Shown: positions 28,870 through 37,758 of the stretch, piece after piece
Numbering within the stretch: position 1 is the stretch's first letter
Layout: each line of letters starts with the position of its first letter
Assembly: GCF_003254545.1 (NCBI RefSeq)
Contig: NZ_QJRH01000067.1
Location: forward strand, 124,001-188,000
Length of the DNA: 64,000 nucleotides
Origin: Flavobacterium tistrianum
Lineage (GTDB): Bacteria > Bacteroidota > Bacteroidia > Flavobacteriales > Flavobacteriaceae
Reading direction: 5' to 3'
Translations under genes and position numbers: made by a program
Notes under the pieces: model-generated
What the model saw: only the letters and a program-made list of their open reading frames with translations
The model's database searches: none
Told to the model about the DNA's origin: nothing

Positions 28870-29274
28870 ATGGTAAACAAAATAGAACATATCGGGATTG
28901 CGGTAAAAAACATGGATGAGGCCAATGTTTTGTTCGAAAAAATGCTCGGTGTTCCGTCTTATAAAATGGAGGCTGTGGAGAGCGAAGGGGTATTGACTTC
29001 TTTCTTTCAGACGGGAAACAATAAAATTGAGCTTTTGGTTGCAACAAATCCTGAAAGCCCGATTGCAAAGTTCCTGGAGAAAAAAGGAGAAGGAATTCAT
29101 CACATCGCTTTTGATGTTGATGATATCGAAGCTGAAATAGCGCGTTTAAAAAATGAAGGTTTTGTCTTGATTAATGAAGTTCCGAAGAAAGGTGCCGACA
29201 ATAAATTGGTTGTTTTTCTTCATCCGAAGAACACAAATGGCGTTTTGGTAGAGCTTTGCCAAGAAATTAAATAA
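28870..29274 (+). CDS. mce: Methylmalonyl-CoA epimerase
   Basis: 134-residue glyoxalase-fold (VOC) enzyme that interconverts (R)- and (S)-methylmalonyl-CoA in propionate metabolism. The family opening IEHIGIAVKNMDEA gives the first metal His, GIHHIAFDVDDI the second, and VELCQEIK ends with the metal-binding Glu. ATG 28870 fits the family start. It lies 10 bp after the preceding gene but is functionally unrelated to it; the mutase genes are outside the window. Confidence 0.93.
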   Translation: MVNKIEHIGIAVKNMDEANVLFEKMLGVPSYKMEAVESEGVLTSFFQTGNNKIELLVATNPESPIAKFLEKKGEGIHHIAFDVDDIEAEIARLKNEGFVLINEVPKKGADNKLVVFLHPKNTNGVLVELCQEIK

Positions 29275-29419
29275 AAAATGTCATTTTAATTTTTAAATAA
29301 GATGTTGAAAATCAATTTCGTTTTTGAAATTCAACGAAAGTTTTAAAATTAAATTAAAATGATGTCTTAAAATATTTGGAGTGAATGAAAAATAGTAGTA
29401 ATATTGCATCCTCTAAACC

Positions 29420-29493
29420 GGTCCTATAGCTCAGCTGGTTAGAGCACCTGACTCATAATCAGGTGGTCCCTGGTTCGAGCCCAGGTGGGACCA
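29420..29493 (+). tRNA. tRNA with CAT anticodon (elongator Met or Ile2)
   Basis: Complete cloverleaf of 74 nt: acceptor GGTCCTA with TGGGACC, D-stem GCTC/GAGC, anticodon stem CCTGA/TCAGG around loop CTCATAA, T-loop TTCGAGC. CCA is not encoded. The loop CTCATAA occurs in both elongator Met and the lysidine-type Ile2 tRNAs. The TGGTCxCTGGTTC variable/T region looks more like Ile2, but I cannot settle it. The acceptor stem is fully paired, so it is not the initiator. Confidence 0.93.
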
Positions 29494-29510
29494 CTTCTAT
29501 TTAGAACAGA

Positions 29511-29540
29511 AGCCTTTACAGAAATGTAGAGGCTTTTTTG
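29511..29540 (+). terminator. Terminator after the tRNA
   Basis: AGCCTTTACA (29511-29520) pairs with TGTAGAGGCT (29525-29534), one G-T pair, followed by six T. Confidence 0.8.
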
Positions 29541-29652
29541 TTTTCAGTGCTTTTTAAAATGTGAAAATTGAAATTTTTGGCACATAATAATTAAATTCCT
29601 GTTTCTGTAAAATGCATTAACTTTATCCATCCAAAACAAATTTAATCTTCAG

Positions 29653-30072
29653 ATGGATAGATTGACTCCTGAACAGAGGAGAAAAACTATGCAGGCGATA
29701 AAAAGTACTGCTACAAAAGGCGAAGTAAGGCTTGCAAAGGCTTTATGGAAATTGGGTCACAGATACCGAAAAAACAATAAGAAAGTATTTGGAAGGCCTG
29801 ATCTTACTTTTGCCAAATATAAACTTGCCATTTTTGTTGATAGCGAATTTTTTCATGGAAAAGATTGGGAAACCGAGCAACAAAGAATTAAAACGAATCG
29901 CGAATATTGGATTCCGAAAATTGAAAGGAATATCCAGCGTGACGAAGAGGTCAATGCTTTTCTAGTTTCTGAAAATTGGACGATTTTGAGATTCTGGAGT
30001 AAAGAGATCGAGAAGAATCTAGAGGTTTGCCTTGCTAGAATTGAAGGAACAATTATGCTTTTAAGTATTTAA
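29653..30072 (+). CDS. vsr: Very short patch repair endonuclease (Vsr)
   Basis: 139-residue nicking endonuclease that repairs T:G mismatches arising by deamination of 5-methylcytosine. Family start DRLTPEQRRKTMQAIKST, catalytic Asp in GRPDLTF, a His in FFHGKDW, and the C-terminal NEEW-like patch. E. coli Vsr binds a structural zinc through Cys/His in GCFWHHHHC; here that stretch is SEFFHGKDW without cysteines, so the zinc site is likely absent. The 3' end overlaps the convergent dcm gene by 12 bp, the classic Vsr-Dcm pairing. It sits directly behind a tRNA, a common insertion place. Confidence 0.92.
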   Translation: MDRLTPEQRRKTMQAIKSTATKGEVRLAKALWKLGHRYRKNNKKVFGRPDLTFAKYKLAIFVDSEFFHGKDWETEQQRIKTNREYWIPKIERNIQRDEEVNAFLVSENWTILRFWSKEIEKNLEVCLARIEGTIMLLSI

Positions 30073-31056
30073 TTTTTTTTCAGCTTTTAATAATCTAGTT
30101 TCTGTTTTCTCAATGCACTTGAATATTTCTGAGGCCAATCTTTCAATGACTGGCATACTTACGGAATTCCCAGCTTGTTTGTAAAGACTGGAATTAGAGA
30201 TTTTTGGCAATTTATAACTGTCTGGAAAACCTTGAAAACGAAAACATTCTCTTGGAGTTAGTTTTCTAAAGCCAAATTCTGTTGTGATAATTGGAACGTT
30301 ATGACCGCCGGTTCCCATATTTGCTGTTAGAGTAGGGCAGACTTCCTTTTTGTTTTCTCGTACGTAATGTCTCCTGAACTGATAAATTCTGTCTTCTCTC
30401 ACAACCGCTTCTTTCAGCGTGTTGTACATGTATTTGTCTTCTGTGTAATAGAATTTTTTGTCGACTTTTTCTTTTGTGATTAAATCGGTGACTTTTTTGG
30501 TTAATTCTTCTTTCTCAGGAAAATTAAATTTAAAACCTTTTTTTACGAAATCCTTGTCAAACGCAACCATGAAAATTCGTTCCCTATTGTGCGGAATGTT
30601 TCCAAAATCTTTGGTGTTAAGTATAGCACTGTCAAAAGTATAATTGCGTTTTTTGATTTCGCGCTGAATTACTTTCATGGTATTTCCTTTGTCGTGTCCT
30701 TTAAGATTTTTGACATTTTCCAGAAATACTACTTTCGGTCTCATTTCGTCAATAAAATCTAATATTTTGAAAAAATGATTTCCTCGGCTGTCATTAAAAC
30801 CTTTTCTGTGGCCGGCAAGAGAAAAAGGCTGGCATGGAAAACCAGCGGTAAGAATGTCTACTTTGTTGAGTTTTTTTACATCGAGCTGCATTACATCGCC
30901 TTCGATAAGTTTGTGCTCAAAATTATTTCTATAAGTAACACAGGCTTTTTTGTCAAATTCATTTGCCCATTCTAATTTGAATCCAGCATTTTCAAAACCT
31001 AAACAAATACCGCCCACGCCTGCATATAAACTTCCGACTGTGTATTTGTTTTTCAT
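30061..31056 (-). CDS. dcm: DNA (cytosine-5-)-methyltransferase
   Basis: 331-residue C5 methyltransferase with the ordered motifs: I (LYAGVGGICLGFENAGF), IV with catalytic Cys (GFPCQPFSLAGH), VI (ENV in VFLENVKNL), VIII (RERIFMVAF), and IX-X (RKLTPRECFRFQGFP, QAGNSVS). The target-recognition region (about 190-270) does not reveal the sequence specificity. No restriction endonuclease is adjacent, so with vsr it looks like an orphan or solitary methylation module, probably acquired. A TATATTTG box on the minus strand (31092-31099) could be its promoter. Confidence 0.93.
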   Translation of the reverse strand: MKNKYTVGSLYAGVGGICLGFENAGFKLEWANEFDKKACVTYRNNFEHKLIEGDVMQLDVKKLNKVDILTAGFPCQPFSLAGHRKGFNDSRGNHFFKILDFIDEMRPKVVFLENVKNLKGHDKGNTMKVIQREIKKRNYTFDSAILNTKDFGNIPHNRERIFMVAFDKDFVKKGFKFNFPEKEELTKKVTDLITKEKVDKKFYYTEDKYMYNTLKEAVVREDRIYQFRRHYVRENKKEVCPTLTANMGTGGHNVPIITTEFGFRKLTPRECFRFQGFPDSYKLPKISNSSLYKQAGNSVSMPVIERLASEIFKCIEKTETRLLKAEKKLNT

Positions 31057-31474
31057 GTGTTTAATTCTGGTTGATATGAATTTGAATGGTACAAATATAT
31101 TAATTTGAATATATTCTCTCTTTGGGAATAAAAATGAATATAGAGTTCTTCTGTGATGTAATTGAGTATATTAGGTTTTTTGGGAAAAAGAGGGTTTGTT
31201 GAAATCAGGAAATTCTTATAAGCTTTTGATTCTTGTAAACTGGGATAGAAAAGGGAGATTGTGTCTTAGAGCGTTTTCTGAAAAGGATTAGCTGAATTTA
31301 GAAATAAGAATGTTAAAATTTGTTGTGCCTTTTTCAATTTAAAAGTTGCTTTTGAGCAAAAAACTTATACTTTTGTCCTAGATTTTTGAGATAGAAATGC
31401 ATTTGTGCGAAATTTCTATTGAAGAATGTTTATCAATAATTATCTAGACTTGCATTTTGCAATAGCTTGAATTT
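31057..31474. other. 418-bp intergenic region upstream of dcm and the PID-CTERM-like gene
   Basis: No open reading frame or RNA was recognised. It contains a minus-strand TATATTTG box for dcm (31092-31099), a perfect palindrome GAATATATTC at 31107-31116 that could be an operator, and the plus-strand promoter at 31346-31375. The middle part (31140-31320) shows no structure and may be the far edge of the vsr/dcm insertion. Confidence 0.5.
31346..31375 (+). promoter_or_regulatory. Promoter of the small PID-CTERM-like gene
   Basis: TTG at 31346-31348 and TACTTTTG at 31368-31375 with 19 bp between them match the consensus. The leader to the ATG at 31475 is about 95 nt, longer than for other genes here. 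Confidence 0.5.
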
Positions 31475-31726
31475 ATGAAAAATCTAAAAGCCCCATTTTT
31501 AGTAACTGCCTTATTGTTGTTAAATGTTTCATTAGCTGTAGCAAATGAAACGCTTCCTGAGCCTGGTAATGCCAGCAAAAATACGACAGCTAAAGCGCAA
31601 GCTGCTTGTCCAACATGTCCAGAAGAATTTCCAATAAATAAAAATATTAGTTTTCTGCTTATGGCTGGTTTGGCGTTAGGAGCTGTCGCTACATATAAAA
31701 ATAAAATAAAAAAAGCTTCAATTTAA
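31475..31726 (+). CDS. Small exported protein with PID-CTERM-like C-terminus
   Basis: 83 residues: signal peptide (about 1-23, ending SLAVA), a short Pro/Ala/Cys-containing segment with CPTCPEEFPINKN, one hydrophobic helix (SFLLMAGLALGAVATY), and a basic tail (KNKIKKA). A PI(N/D) motif just before a C-terminal helix plus a basic tail is the layout of the PID-CTERM sorting signal family of Flavobacteria, whose processing enzyme is unidentified to my knowledge. The end of the coding sequence lies inside the terminator stem. Confidence 0.65.
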   Translation: MKNLKAPFLVTALLLLNVSLAVANETLPEPGNASKNTTAKAQAACPTCPEEFPINKNISFLLMAGLALGAVATYKNKIKKASI

Positions 31727-31740
31727 TTGAAGCTTTTTTT
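31709..31740 (+). terminator. Terminator overlapping the end of the small exported protein gene
   Basis: AAAAGCTTCAATT is mirrored by AATTGAAGCTTTT, with the stop codon TAA (31724-31726) in the loop, and a T run follows. The last five codons therefore double as the left arm of the terminator. Confidence 0.85.
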
Positions 31741-31759
31741 GTGGAGAAATATTTAGTCT

Positions 31760-32350
31760 TTATTTGTTTATAGAATAAAGTCTGGAAATATATTTTCCAA
31801 CTACATCAAATTCAAGATTGATTTTTGTTCCGACTTTAAAATCTTTGAAATTAGTGTGTTCGTAAGTGTACGGAATAATTGAGACGCTAAATTCATTTTC
31901 TTTAGAATTTACAACAGTAAGACTAACTCCGTTTACTGTAATTGAGCCTTTTTCGATTGTGATATTGTTTAGGTTTTTGTCATACTCAAAAGTGTAATTC
32001 CAGCTTCCGTTTGCTTCTTCAATTTTAATACAAGTTCCAGTTTGGTCTACGTGTCCTTGTACAATATGTCCGTCTAAGCGGTCTCCAAGCTTCATTCCTC
32101 TTTCTAGATTTACAACATCGCCTGTTTTCCAATCGCCGATATTGGTTTTTAAAATAGTTTCGTCGATGGCAGTTACAGTGTAAAGAGAGTCGTTAATGGC
32201 GACAACTGTAAGGCATATTCCGTTATGAGAAACGCTTTGATCTATTTTTAATTCGTGAGTTATGGATGAGTCAACTGTTATATGAAGATTGTTTTGGTCT
32301 TTTCTGATTTCGTGAACCTTGCCGAGTGTTTCTATAATTCCTGTGAACAT
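31760..32350 (-). CDS. ribE: Riboflavin synthase, alpha subunit
   Basis: 196-residue enzyme that dismutates two 6,7-dimethyl-8-ribityllumazines to riboflavin. It has two homologous lumazine-binding barrels (about 1-90 and 95-185) with the signature MFTGIIE at the N-terminus and the repeated motifs NGICLTVV and NGVSLTVV. Convergent with the small exported gene and divergent from pdxA (57 bp between starts), so it is transcribed alone. No FMN riboswitch-like structure was recognised upstream. Confidence 0.94.
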   Translation of the reverse strand: MFTGIIETLGKVHEIRKDQNNLHITVDSSITHELKIDQSVSHNGICLTVVAINDSLYTVTAIDETILKTNIGDWKTGDVVNLERGMKLGDRLDGHIVQGHVDQTGTCIKIEEANGSWNYTFEYDKNLNNITIEKGSITVNGVSLTVVNSKENEFSVSIIPYTYEHTNFKDFKVGTKINLEFDVVGKYISRLYSINK

Positions 32351-32407
32351 TGTGGTTTTATTTTACTAAATTTGCACATCAAAATTAGTAATAAATAAAC
32401 TGAGCTC

Positions 32408-33457
32408 ATGAATAAAAAAGCAGAAAATATAATTGTTGGAATTTCGGTAGGAGATTTAAACGGTATTGGAAGCGAAGTTATACTGAAAACATTCGAAGAT
32501 TCTCGTATGTTAGAATTGTGTACGCCGGTTATTTTTGCAAATGCTAAAATTCTTTCCTTTGTTAGAAAAAACTTCACATCGACAGTTCAATTTCATGGAG
32601 TAGATAAATTAGATCAAATTATTCCAGGTAAAGTAAATGTTCTAAACCTTTGGAGAGAAGGAGTTGATATAAACTTTGGAGTAAATGATCCTAAAATAGG
32701 AGAATATGCTATAAAATCTTTTGCAGCGGCAACAAAAGCTTTGAAAGATGGTGAGGTAGATGTTTTGGTTACAGCTCCTATAAATAAATATAATATACAA
32801 TCTGAGGATTTTAAATTTCCGGGGCACACCGATTATTTGAATCAGGAACTAGAAGGCGATGCTTTGATGATGATGGTTCAAGATAATTTGAGAGTAGGTT
32901 TAATTACAGATCACGTCCCATTAAATGAAGTTACTTCTCATTTGACAGAGGAGTTGATTACTAAAAAAATAGAAACTATTAGAAAATCTTTAGTTCAGGA
33001 TTTTAGTATAGTGAAACCAAAAATTGCAGTTTTAGGATTGAATCCGCATGCTGGTGACGGTGGTGTAATTGGTAAAGAAGATGATTTGATTTTAAAACCA
33101 GTTCTGAAAAAAATATTTGATTCTGGTACGATGGCTTTCGGTCCATTTCCAGCAGATGGTTTCTTCGGAAGTGGTCATTATGAGAAATATGATGCTATTG
33201 TGGCAATGTATCACGATCAAGGATTGATTCCGTTTAAAACGCTTTCTTTTGGAAAAGGAGTGAATTATACGGCAGGTTTGGATAAGGTTAGAACCTCTCC
33301 AGATCACGGTACAGCATATGATATAGCAGGAAAAGACATGGCAGATTACAATTCGTTTAAAGAAGCAGTCTATCTTGCGATTGATATTTTTCGCTCGCGT
33401 AATCAGTATGAGGAGATTAGCCAAAAACCTCTTAAAATAAAAGAAAAACAGTTATAA
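32408..33457 (+). CDS. pdxA: 4-hydroxythreonine-4-phosphate dehydrogenase
   Basis: 349-residue NAD-dependent enzyme of the DXP-dependent pyridoxal phosphate pathway. Opening GISVGDLNGIGSEVILKTF, metal-binding His in FPGHTDYL, LNPHAGDGG and AMYHDQG, and the substrate-binding stretch GVNYTAGLDKVRTSPDHGTA are all present. Length matches the family (about 330-350). Divergent from ribE, another cofactor gene. Confidence 0.94.
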   Translation: MNKKAENIIVGISVGDLNGIGSEVILKTFEDSRMLELCTPVIFANAKILSFVRKNFTSTVQFHGVDKLDQIIPGKVNVLNLWREGVDINFGVNDPKIGEYAIKSFAAATKALKDGEVDVLVTAPINKYNIQSEDFKFPGHTDYLNQELEGDALMMMVQDNLRVGLITDHVPLNEVTSHLTEELITKKIETIRKSLVQDFSIVKPKIAVLGLNPHAGDGGVIGKEDDLILKPVLKKIFDSGTMAFGPFPADGFFGSGHYEKYDAIVAMYHDQGLIPFKTLSFGKGVNYTAGLDKVRTSPDHGTAYDIAGKDMADYNSFKEAVYLAIDIFRSRNQYEEISQKPLKIKEKQL

Positions 33458-33500
33458 ACAAAAAAAGGTGAATAAGATTATTAGATTTGTAATAATTTTA

Positions 33501-33508
33501 TATCTTTG
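33501..33508 (+). promoter_or_regulatory. Promoter of the yceD-rpmF-fabH-acc cluster
   Basis: TATCTTTG (33501-33508) followed by CACCCC is a very typical Flavobacterium promoter. The predicted start lies about 47 nt before the yceD ATG. Confidence 0.6.
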
Positions 33509-33562
33509 CACCCCAATTCAGATATCTAGTTTTAGAATCGAATTGATCAAATTGATGTTGAA

Positions 33563-34105
33563 ATGAGCAAAACAAAAGAATTTTTAATTCCTTTCGTAGG
33601 ATTAAAACTAGGAAAACACCATTTTGAGTATCAAATAAATAACACGTTCTTTAAGGACTTTGAGTACGATGAGTTTCAAAGTTCAGATATTAAAGTCAAT
33701 TTACTTTTCGATAAGAAAAGTAATATGTTAGAGTTAGAATTCAAACACAAAGGAACCGTAAATGTTCCGTGTGATCTGACAGGCGAGGATTTTGATTTAC
33801 CTATAAAAGGGAAAATGAAACTGATTGTTCGCTTTGGAGAAGAATTTAATGATGATAATGAAGAGTTGTTGATTTTACCACATGGTGAACATGAAATAGA
33901 TATTGCACAATATATTTATGAAATGATCGCGCTTTCTGTACCTCAGAAAAGAATTCATCCAGGTGTTAAAGATGGAAGTCTGCAAACAGAAGCTTTAACG
34001 AAACTGAATGAATTAAGAGTAAAAGAACAAAAGGAAGAGAGTAACAAAGAAGAAGATATTGACCCGCGTTGGGAAAAATTAAAGAAACTATTAACGGATA
34101 AATAA
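33563..34105 (+). CDS. yceD: YceD/DUF177 family protein
   Basis: 180-residue member of the YceD family, which in E. coli and chloroplasts is needed for normal 23S rRNA accumulation. The conserved block is CDLTGEDFDLPIKGKM (about 74-89) followed by an acidic strand and LPHGEHEIDIAQYIYEMIAL. A Lys/Glu-rich C-terminus ends DPRWEKLKKLL. It lies 9 bp before rpmF, the universal YceD neighbour, which supports the call. Confidence 0.9.
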   Translation: MSKTKEFLIPFVGLKLGKHHFEYQINNTFFKDFEYDEFQSSDIKVNLLFDKKSNMLELEFKHKGTVNVPCDLTGEDFDLPIKGKMKLIVRFGEEFNDDNEELLILPHGEHEIDIAQYIYEMIALSVPQKRIHPGVKDGSLQTEALTKLNELRVKEQKEESNKEEDIDPRWEKLKKLLTDK

Positions 34106-34114
34106 TATAGTAAA

Positions 34115-34309
34115 ATGGCACATCCTAAGAGAAAAACCTCGAAAACAAGAAGAGATAAGAGAAGAACACATTACAAAGCTACTGTAGCTCAAATCGCTAC
34201 ATGTCCTATTACAGGTGAGGCGCATTTATACCACAGAGCTTACTGGCATGAAGGTAAAATGTACTACAGAGGGCAAGTTGTTATCGATAAATCTGAAGCG
34301 GTTGCTTAA
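34115..34309 (+). CDS. rpmF: 50S ribosomal protein L32
   Basis: 64-residue ribosomal protein, start [16 protein letters not shown]. Zinc-type L32 has two CxxC pairs; here only one Cys remains ([14 protein letters not shown]), so this looks like the zinc-independent form. Cotranscribed with yceD, and a terminator follows before fabH. Confidence 0.95.
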
Positions 34310-34332
34310 TACGTTTTTGTAAATTATACTAG

Positions 34333-34360
34333 AACTCTCACATAGTGAGAGTTTTTTTTG
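34333..34360 (+). terminator. Terminator after rpmF
   Basis: AACTCTCAC (34333-34341) pairs with GTGAGAGTT (34345-34353), followed by seven more T. It may be partial, since fabH often depends on read-through in this cluster. Confidence 0.82.
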
Positions 34361-34484
34361 TTGGTTATAATTTTCGTTTTTTAGGAAAATATAGACAAAT
34401 TCGTTACGTTTTTTTTTGTAATTTTCGGGTCTTTTAAAAATTTTTCAAATTATTATTAATTTGAAAGGAAAATAATAGAATATA

Positions 34485-35483
34485 ATGAATACAATCACAG
34501 CCGCAATTACCGCTGTTGGAGCTTATGTTCCTGACTTCGTTCTTTCGAACCAAGTACTAGAAACAATGGTTGATACCAATGATGAGTGGATTACCGCTCG
34601 AACAGGAATTAAAGAAAGAAGAATTCTTAAAGACGCTGATAAAGGTACATCGTACCTTGCTATACAAGCAGCAAAGGATTTGATTGCAAAAGCAAATATT
34701 GATCCGCTTGAGATTGATATGATTATAATGGCAACTGCAACACCAGATATGATGGTGGCTTCTACAGGAGTCTATGTTGCTACAGAAATTGGAGCAACAA
34801 ATGCATTTTCATACGATTTGCAGGCTGCATGTTCAAGTTTCTTATACGGAATGTCAACGGCTGCAGCTTACGTTCAGTCAGGACGTTACAAAAAAGTGCT
34901 TTTAATTGGTGCCGATAAAATGTCATCAATTGTAGATTATACAGACAGAGCAACTTGTATTATTTTTGGTGATGGAGCTGGAGCAGTTCTTTTTGAACCA
35001 AACTACGAAGGTTTAGGTTTGCAAGATGAATATTTAAGAAGTGACGGTGTAGGTCGCGACTTCCTTAAAATTCCTGCTGGAGGTTCTTTGATTCCACCTT
35101 CAGAAGACACTATAAAAAATAGACAGCACAATATTATGCAAGACGGTAAAACTGTTTTCAAATATGCTGTAACTAATATGGCTGATGCCAGCGAATTGAT
35201 TTTACAAAGAAATAATTTGACAAATCAAGATGTTGATTGGTTAGTACCACACCAAGCTAACAAACGTATTATTGATGCTACTGCAGGAAGACTAGAATTA
35301 GATGAGTCTAAAGTGTTAGTAAACATTGAAAGATATGGTAATACTACTTCTGGAACTTTGCCATTAGTATTGGCTGACTTTGAAGATAAACTTAAAAAGG
35401 GAGATAACATTATCTTTGCCGCTTTTGGTGGTGGGTTCACTTGGGGATCTATCTATTTAAAATGGGCTTACGATAAAAAATAA
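34485..35483 (+). CDS. fabH: Beta-ketoacyl-ACP synthase III
   Basis: 332-residue condensing enzyme that primes fatty-acid synthesis by joining an acyl-CoA (acetyl or branched) to malonyl-ACP. The Cys-His-Asn triad is clear: AACSSFLYG (Cys about 114), VPHQANKRI (His) and RYGNTTSGTLP (Asn). Thiolase fold. The next genes encode acetyl-CoA carboxylase subunits, so the cluster supplies both substrate and starter. Confidence 0.95.
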   Translation: MNTITAAITAVGAYVPDFVLSNQVLETMVDTNDEWITARTGIKERRILKDADKGTSYLAIQAAKDLIAKANIDPLEIDMIIMATATPDMMVASTGVYVATEIGATNAFSYDLQAACSSFLYGMSTAAAYVQSGRYKKVLLIGADKMSSIVDYTDRATCIIFGDGAGAVLFEPNYEGLGLQDEYLRSDGVGRDFLKIPAGGSLIPPSEDTIKNRQHNIMQDGKTVFKYAVTNMADASELILQRNNLTNQDVDWLVPHQANKRIIDATAGRLELDESKVLVNIERYGNTTSGTLPLVLADFEDKLKKGDNIIFAAFGGGFTWGSIYLKWAYDKK

Positions 35484-35506
35484 ATTAAAACTAAAAACGA
35501 ATCATT

Positions 35507-35992
35507 ATGGATTTAAAAGAAATTCAAAACCTAATCAAATTTGTTGCAAATTCGGGCGTTGCAGAAGTGAAGTTAGAAATGGATGATGTAAAAATCACGA
35601 TCAGAACAACTTTAGAAACAAATGTAACAGAAGCAACTTACGTACAGCAATTACCTGCTCAGGCAGCTTTACCTCAAGCTGCAGTTCCACAAGTTACAGC
35701 TCCAACAGTTGTAAGTGTAACTCCAGAAGCACCAGCTGCTAACGATTCTAAATATATTACTATAAAATCTCCAATTATTGGAACATTCTATAGAAAACCA
35801 TCTCCAGACAAACCTGTTTTCACAGAAGTTGGAAGCACTGTATCTAAAGGTGATGTTCTTTGCGTAATTGAAGCAATGAAATTATTCAACGAAATCGAAT
35901 CTGAAGTTTCTGGTAAAATTGTAAAAATTCTTGTCGACGATATGTCTCCAGTAGAATTTGATCAACCTTTATTCTTAGTAGATCCATCATAA
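35507..35992 (+). CDS. accB: Acetyl-CoA carboxylase biotin carboxyl carrier protein
   Basis: 161 residues. The N-terminal dimerisation part (1-45) is followed by an Ala/Pro/Val-rich flexible linker (about 46-82) and the biotinyl domain (83-161) with the biotin Lys in [11 protein letters not shown]. It carries CO2 between AccC and the carboxyltransferase. Lies 23 bp after fabH, cotranscribed. Confidence 0.95.
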   Translation: MDLKEIQNLIKFVANSGVAEVKLEMDDVKITIRTTLETNVTEATYVQQLPAQAALPQAAVPQVTAPTVVSVTPEAPAANDSKYITIKSPIIGTFYRKPSPDKPVFTEVGSTVSKGDVLCVIEAMKLFNEIESEVSGKIVKILVDDMSPVEFDQPLFLVDPS

Positions 35993-36099
35993 ATAAATTT
36001 AGATTTTAGATTTTAGATTTTAGATTGATCTGGCAGAGTTATTACAGACATCTAAAATTATCTAATTATCAAATTGTCTAATTATCTAATTAAAATAAG
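35993..36099. repeat. Simple AT-rich repeats between accB and accC
   Basis: TTTAGATTTTAGATTTTAG-type direct repeats (36000-36026) and AATTATCTAATTATC-type repeats (36055-36092). No gene. Similar simple linker DNA occurs in other gaps of this window. Confidence 0.6.
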
Positions 36100-37446
36100 A
36101 TGTTTAAAAAAATATTAATTGCGAATAGAGGAGAAATTGCACTTCGTGTAATTCGTACATGTAAGGAAATGGGAATCAAAACTGTTGCAGTTTACTCTAC
36201 AGCCGATGCAGAAAGTTTGCATGTTAAATTTGCAGACGAAGCGGTTTGTATAGGTCCTCCTCCGAGTAACTTATCGTATTTGAAAATGTCAAATATTATT
36301 GCTGCTGCAGAAATTACAAATGCAGACGCAATTCATCCAGGTTATGGATTTCTTTCTGAGAATGCTAAATTCTCAAAAATCTGTCAAGAGCACGGAATTA
36401 AATTTATCGGTGCAGCTCCAGAAATGATCGACCGAATGGGAGATAAAGCTACTGCAAAAGAGACAATGAAAGCTGCAGGAGTTCCTTGTGTGCCAGGTTC
36501 AGACGGTTTATTAGAATCATACGAACATGCAAAAGAAGTAGCTAAAGAAATTGGCTATCCAGTAATGATGAAAGCTACTGCTGGTGGTGGTGGAAAAGGT
36601 ATGCGTGCCATCTGGAAAGAGGATGATCTTTTAAAAGCTTGGGAAAGCGCGCGTCAAGAAGCTGCTGCAGCTTTTGGTAATGACGGAATGTACATGGAAA
36701 AACTTATTGAAGAGCCACGTCATATCGAAATTCAAGTTGTTGGAGATTCTTACGGAAAAGCATGTCACCTTTCTGAAAGAGATTGTTCTGTTCAAAGGCG
36801 ACACCAAAAACTTACTGAAGAAACACCTTCGCCTTTCATGACAGACGAACTTCGTACAAGAATGGGAGAAGCTGCTGTAAAAGCTGCTGAATTCATTAAA
36901 TATGAAGGAGCTGGAACTGTAGAATTCTTGGTTGATAAACACAGAAATTTCTACTTCATGGAAATGAATACTCGTATTCAGGTAGAGCACCCAATCACAG
37001 AACAAGTTATTGATTATGATTTGATCCGTGAGCAAATTATGGTTGCTGCCGGTATTCCAATTTCTGGTAAAAACTACCTTCCACAATTACACGCTATTGA
37101 AGTTCGTATTAATGCTGAAGATCCTTATAACGATTTTCGTCCTTCACCAGGAAAAATTACTACGCTTCATATGCCAGGAGGACACGGAGTTCGTTTAGAT
37201 ACTCACGTTTACTCAGGATATAGCATTCCGCCAAACTACGATTCTATGATTGCTAAGTTAATTACTACGGCGCAATCTCGTGAAGAAGCTATCAGCAAAA
37301 TGCGTAGAGCTTTAGATGAGTTCGTAATCGAAGGTGTGAAAACTACAATCCCTTTCCACAGACAATTAATGGATGATCCGAAATATATTGCAGGAGATTA
37401 TACAACTGCATTTATGGATACATTTAAAATGAATAGTCCAGAATAA
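36100..37446 (+). CDS. accC: Acetyl-CoA carboxylase biotin carboxylase subunit
   Basis: 448-residue ATP-grasp enzyme that carboxylates the biotin on AccB. Biotin-carboxylase N-domain ([20 protein letters not shown]), the ATP-binding glycine loop [17 protein letters not shown], the active-site block [19 protein letters not shown], and [14 protein letters not shown] for Mg and bicarbonate are all intact. Full length for the family. A terminator follows. Confidence 0.95.
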   Translation: MFKKILIANRGEIALRVIRTCKEMGIKTVAVYSTADAESLHVKFADEAVCIGPPPSNLSYLKMSNIIAAAEITNADAIHPGYGFLSENAKFSKICQEHGIKFIGAAPEMIDRMGDKATAKETMKAAGVPCVPGSDGLLESYEHAKEVAKEIGYPVMMKATAGGGGKGMRAIWKEDDLLKAWESARQEAAAAFGNDGMYMEKLIEEPRHIEIQVVGDSYGKACHLSERDCSVQRRHQKLTEETPSPFMTDELRTRMGEAAVKAAEFIKYEGAGTVEFLVDKHRNFYFMEMNTRIQVEHPITEQVIDYDLIREQIMVAAGIPISGKNYLPQLHAIEVRINAEDPYNDFRPSPGKITTLHMPGGHGVRLDTHVYSGYSIPPNYDSMIAKLITTAQSREEAISKMRRALDEFVIEGVKTTIPFHRQLMDDPKYIAGDYTTAFMDTFKMNSPE

Positions 37447-37450
37447 TTCA

Positions 37451-37479
37451 AAGGCCGTCAAATATTGACGGCCTTTTTT
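37451..37479 (+). terminator. Terminator after accC
   Basis: AAGGCCGTCAA (37451-37461) pairs perfectly with TTGACGGCCTT (37465-37475), followed by T. A GC-rich, strong hairpin. Confidence 0.9.
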
Positions 37480-37636
37480 ATAACCTTCAAATCCCAAATT
37501 CCAAACTTGGAACATGAAACTTTAAACTTGGAATTTCCATAATTTGGAATTTCCATTCAAGGTAACACTAAAAGTGTTTACTTATTACACACTTCTTTTC
37601 TCTTTTACACACCTTCTAAGTTGTCTCTTTTTTTAT

Positions 37637-37644
37637 TATATTTG
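37637..37644 (+). promoter_or_regulatory. Promoter element of the PepSY-like array, in the 37480-37758 gap
   Basis: TATATTTG fits the -7 box; a TTG at 37621 is closer than usual. The rest of the gap holds TTGGAATTT-type simple repeats (37490-37560) and a long pyrimidine-rich stretch, and no gene. The leader to the first ATG would be over 100 nt. Confidence 0.45.
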
Positions 37645-37758
37645 ATATAAAACCTTTAAAAACAGGTTTTTATGATCTTTGACACAGCTCTTTTCTTTTA
37701 CGGCATAATAATTTCATTACTTAAAGCGTAAACAACTATTAATTTAAATATATACGTT

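Noticed and set aside
32351..32407. FMN riboswitch upstream of ribE
   Set aside because: Only 57 bp lies between the divergent starts, too short for the aptamer, and no conserved elements are seen.
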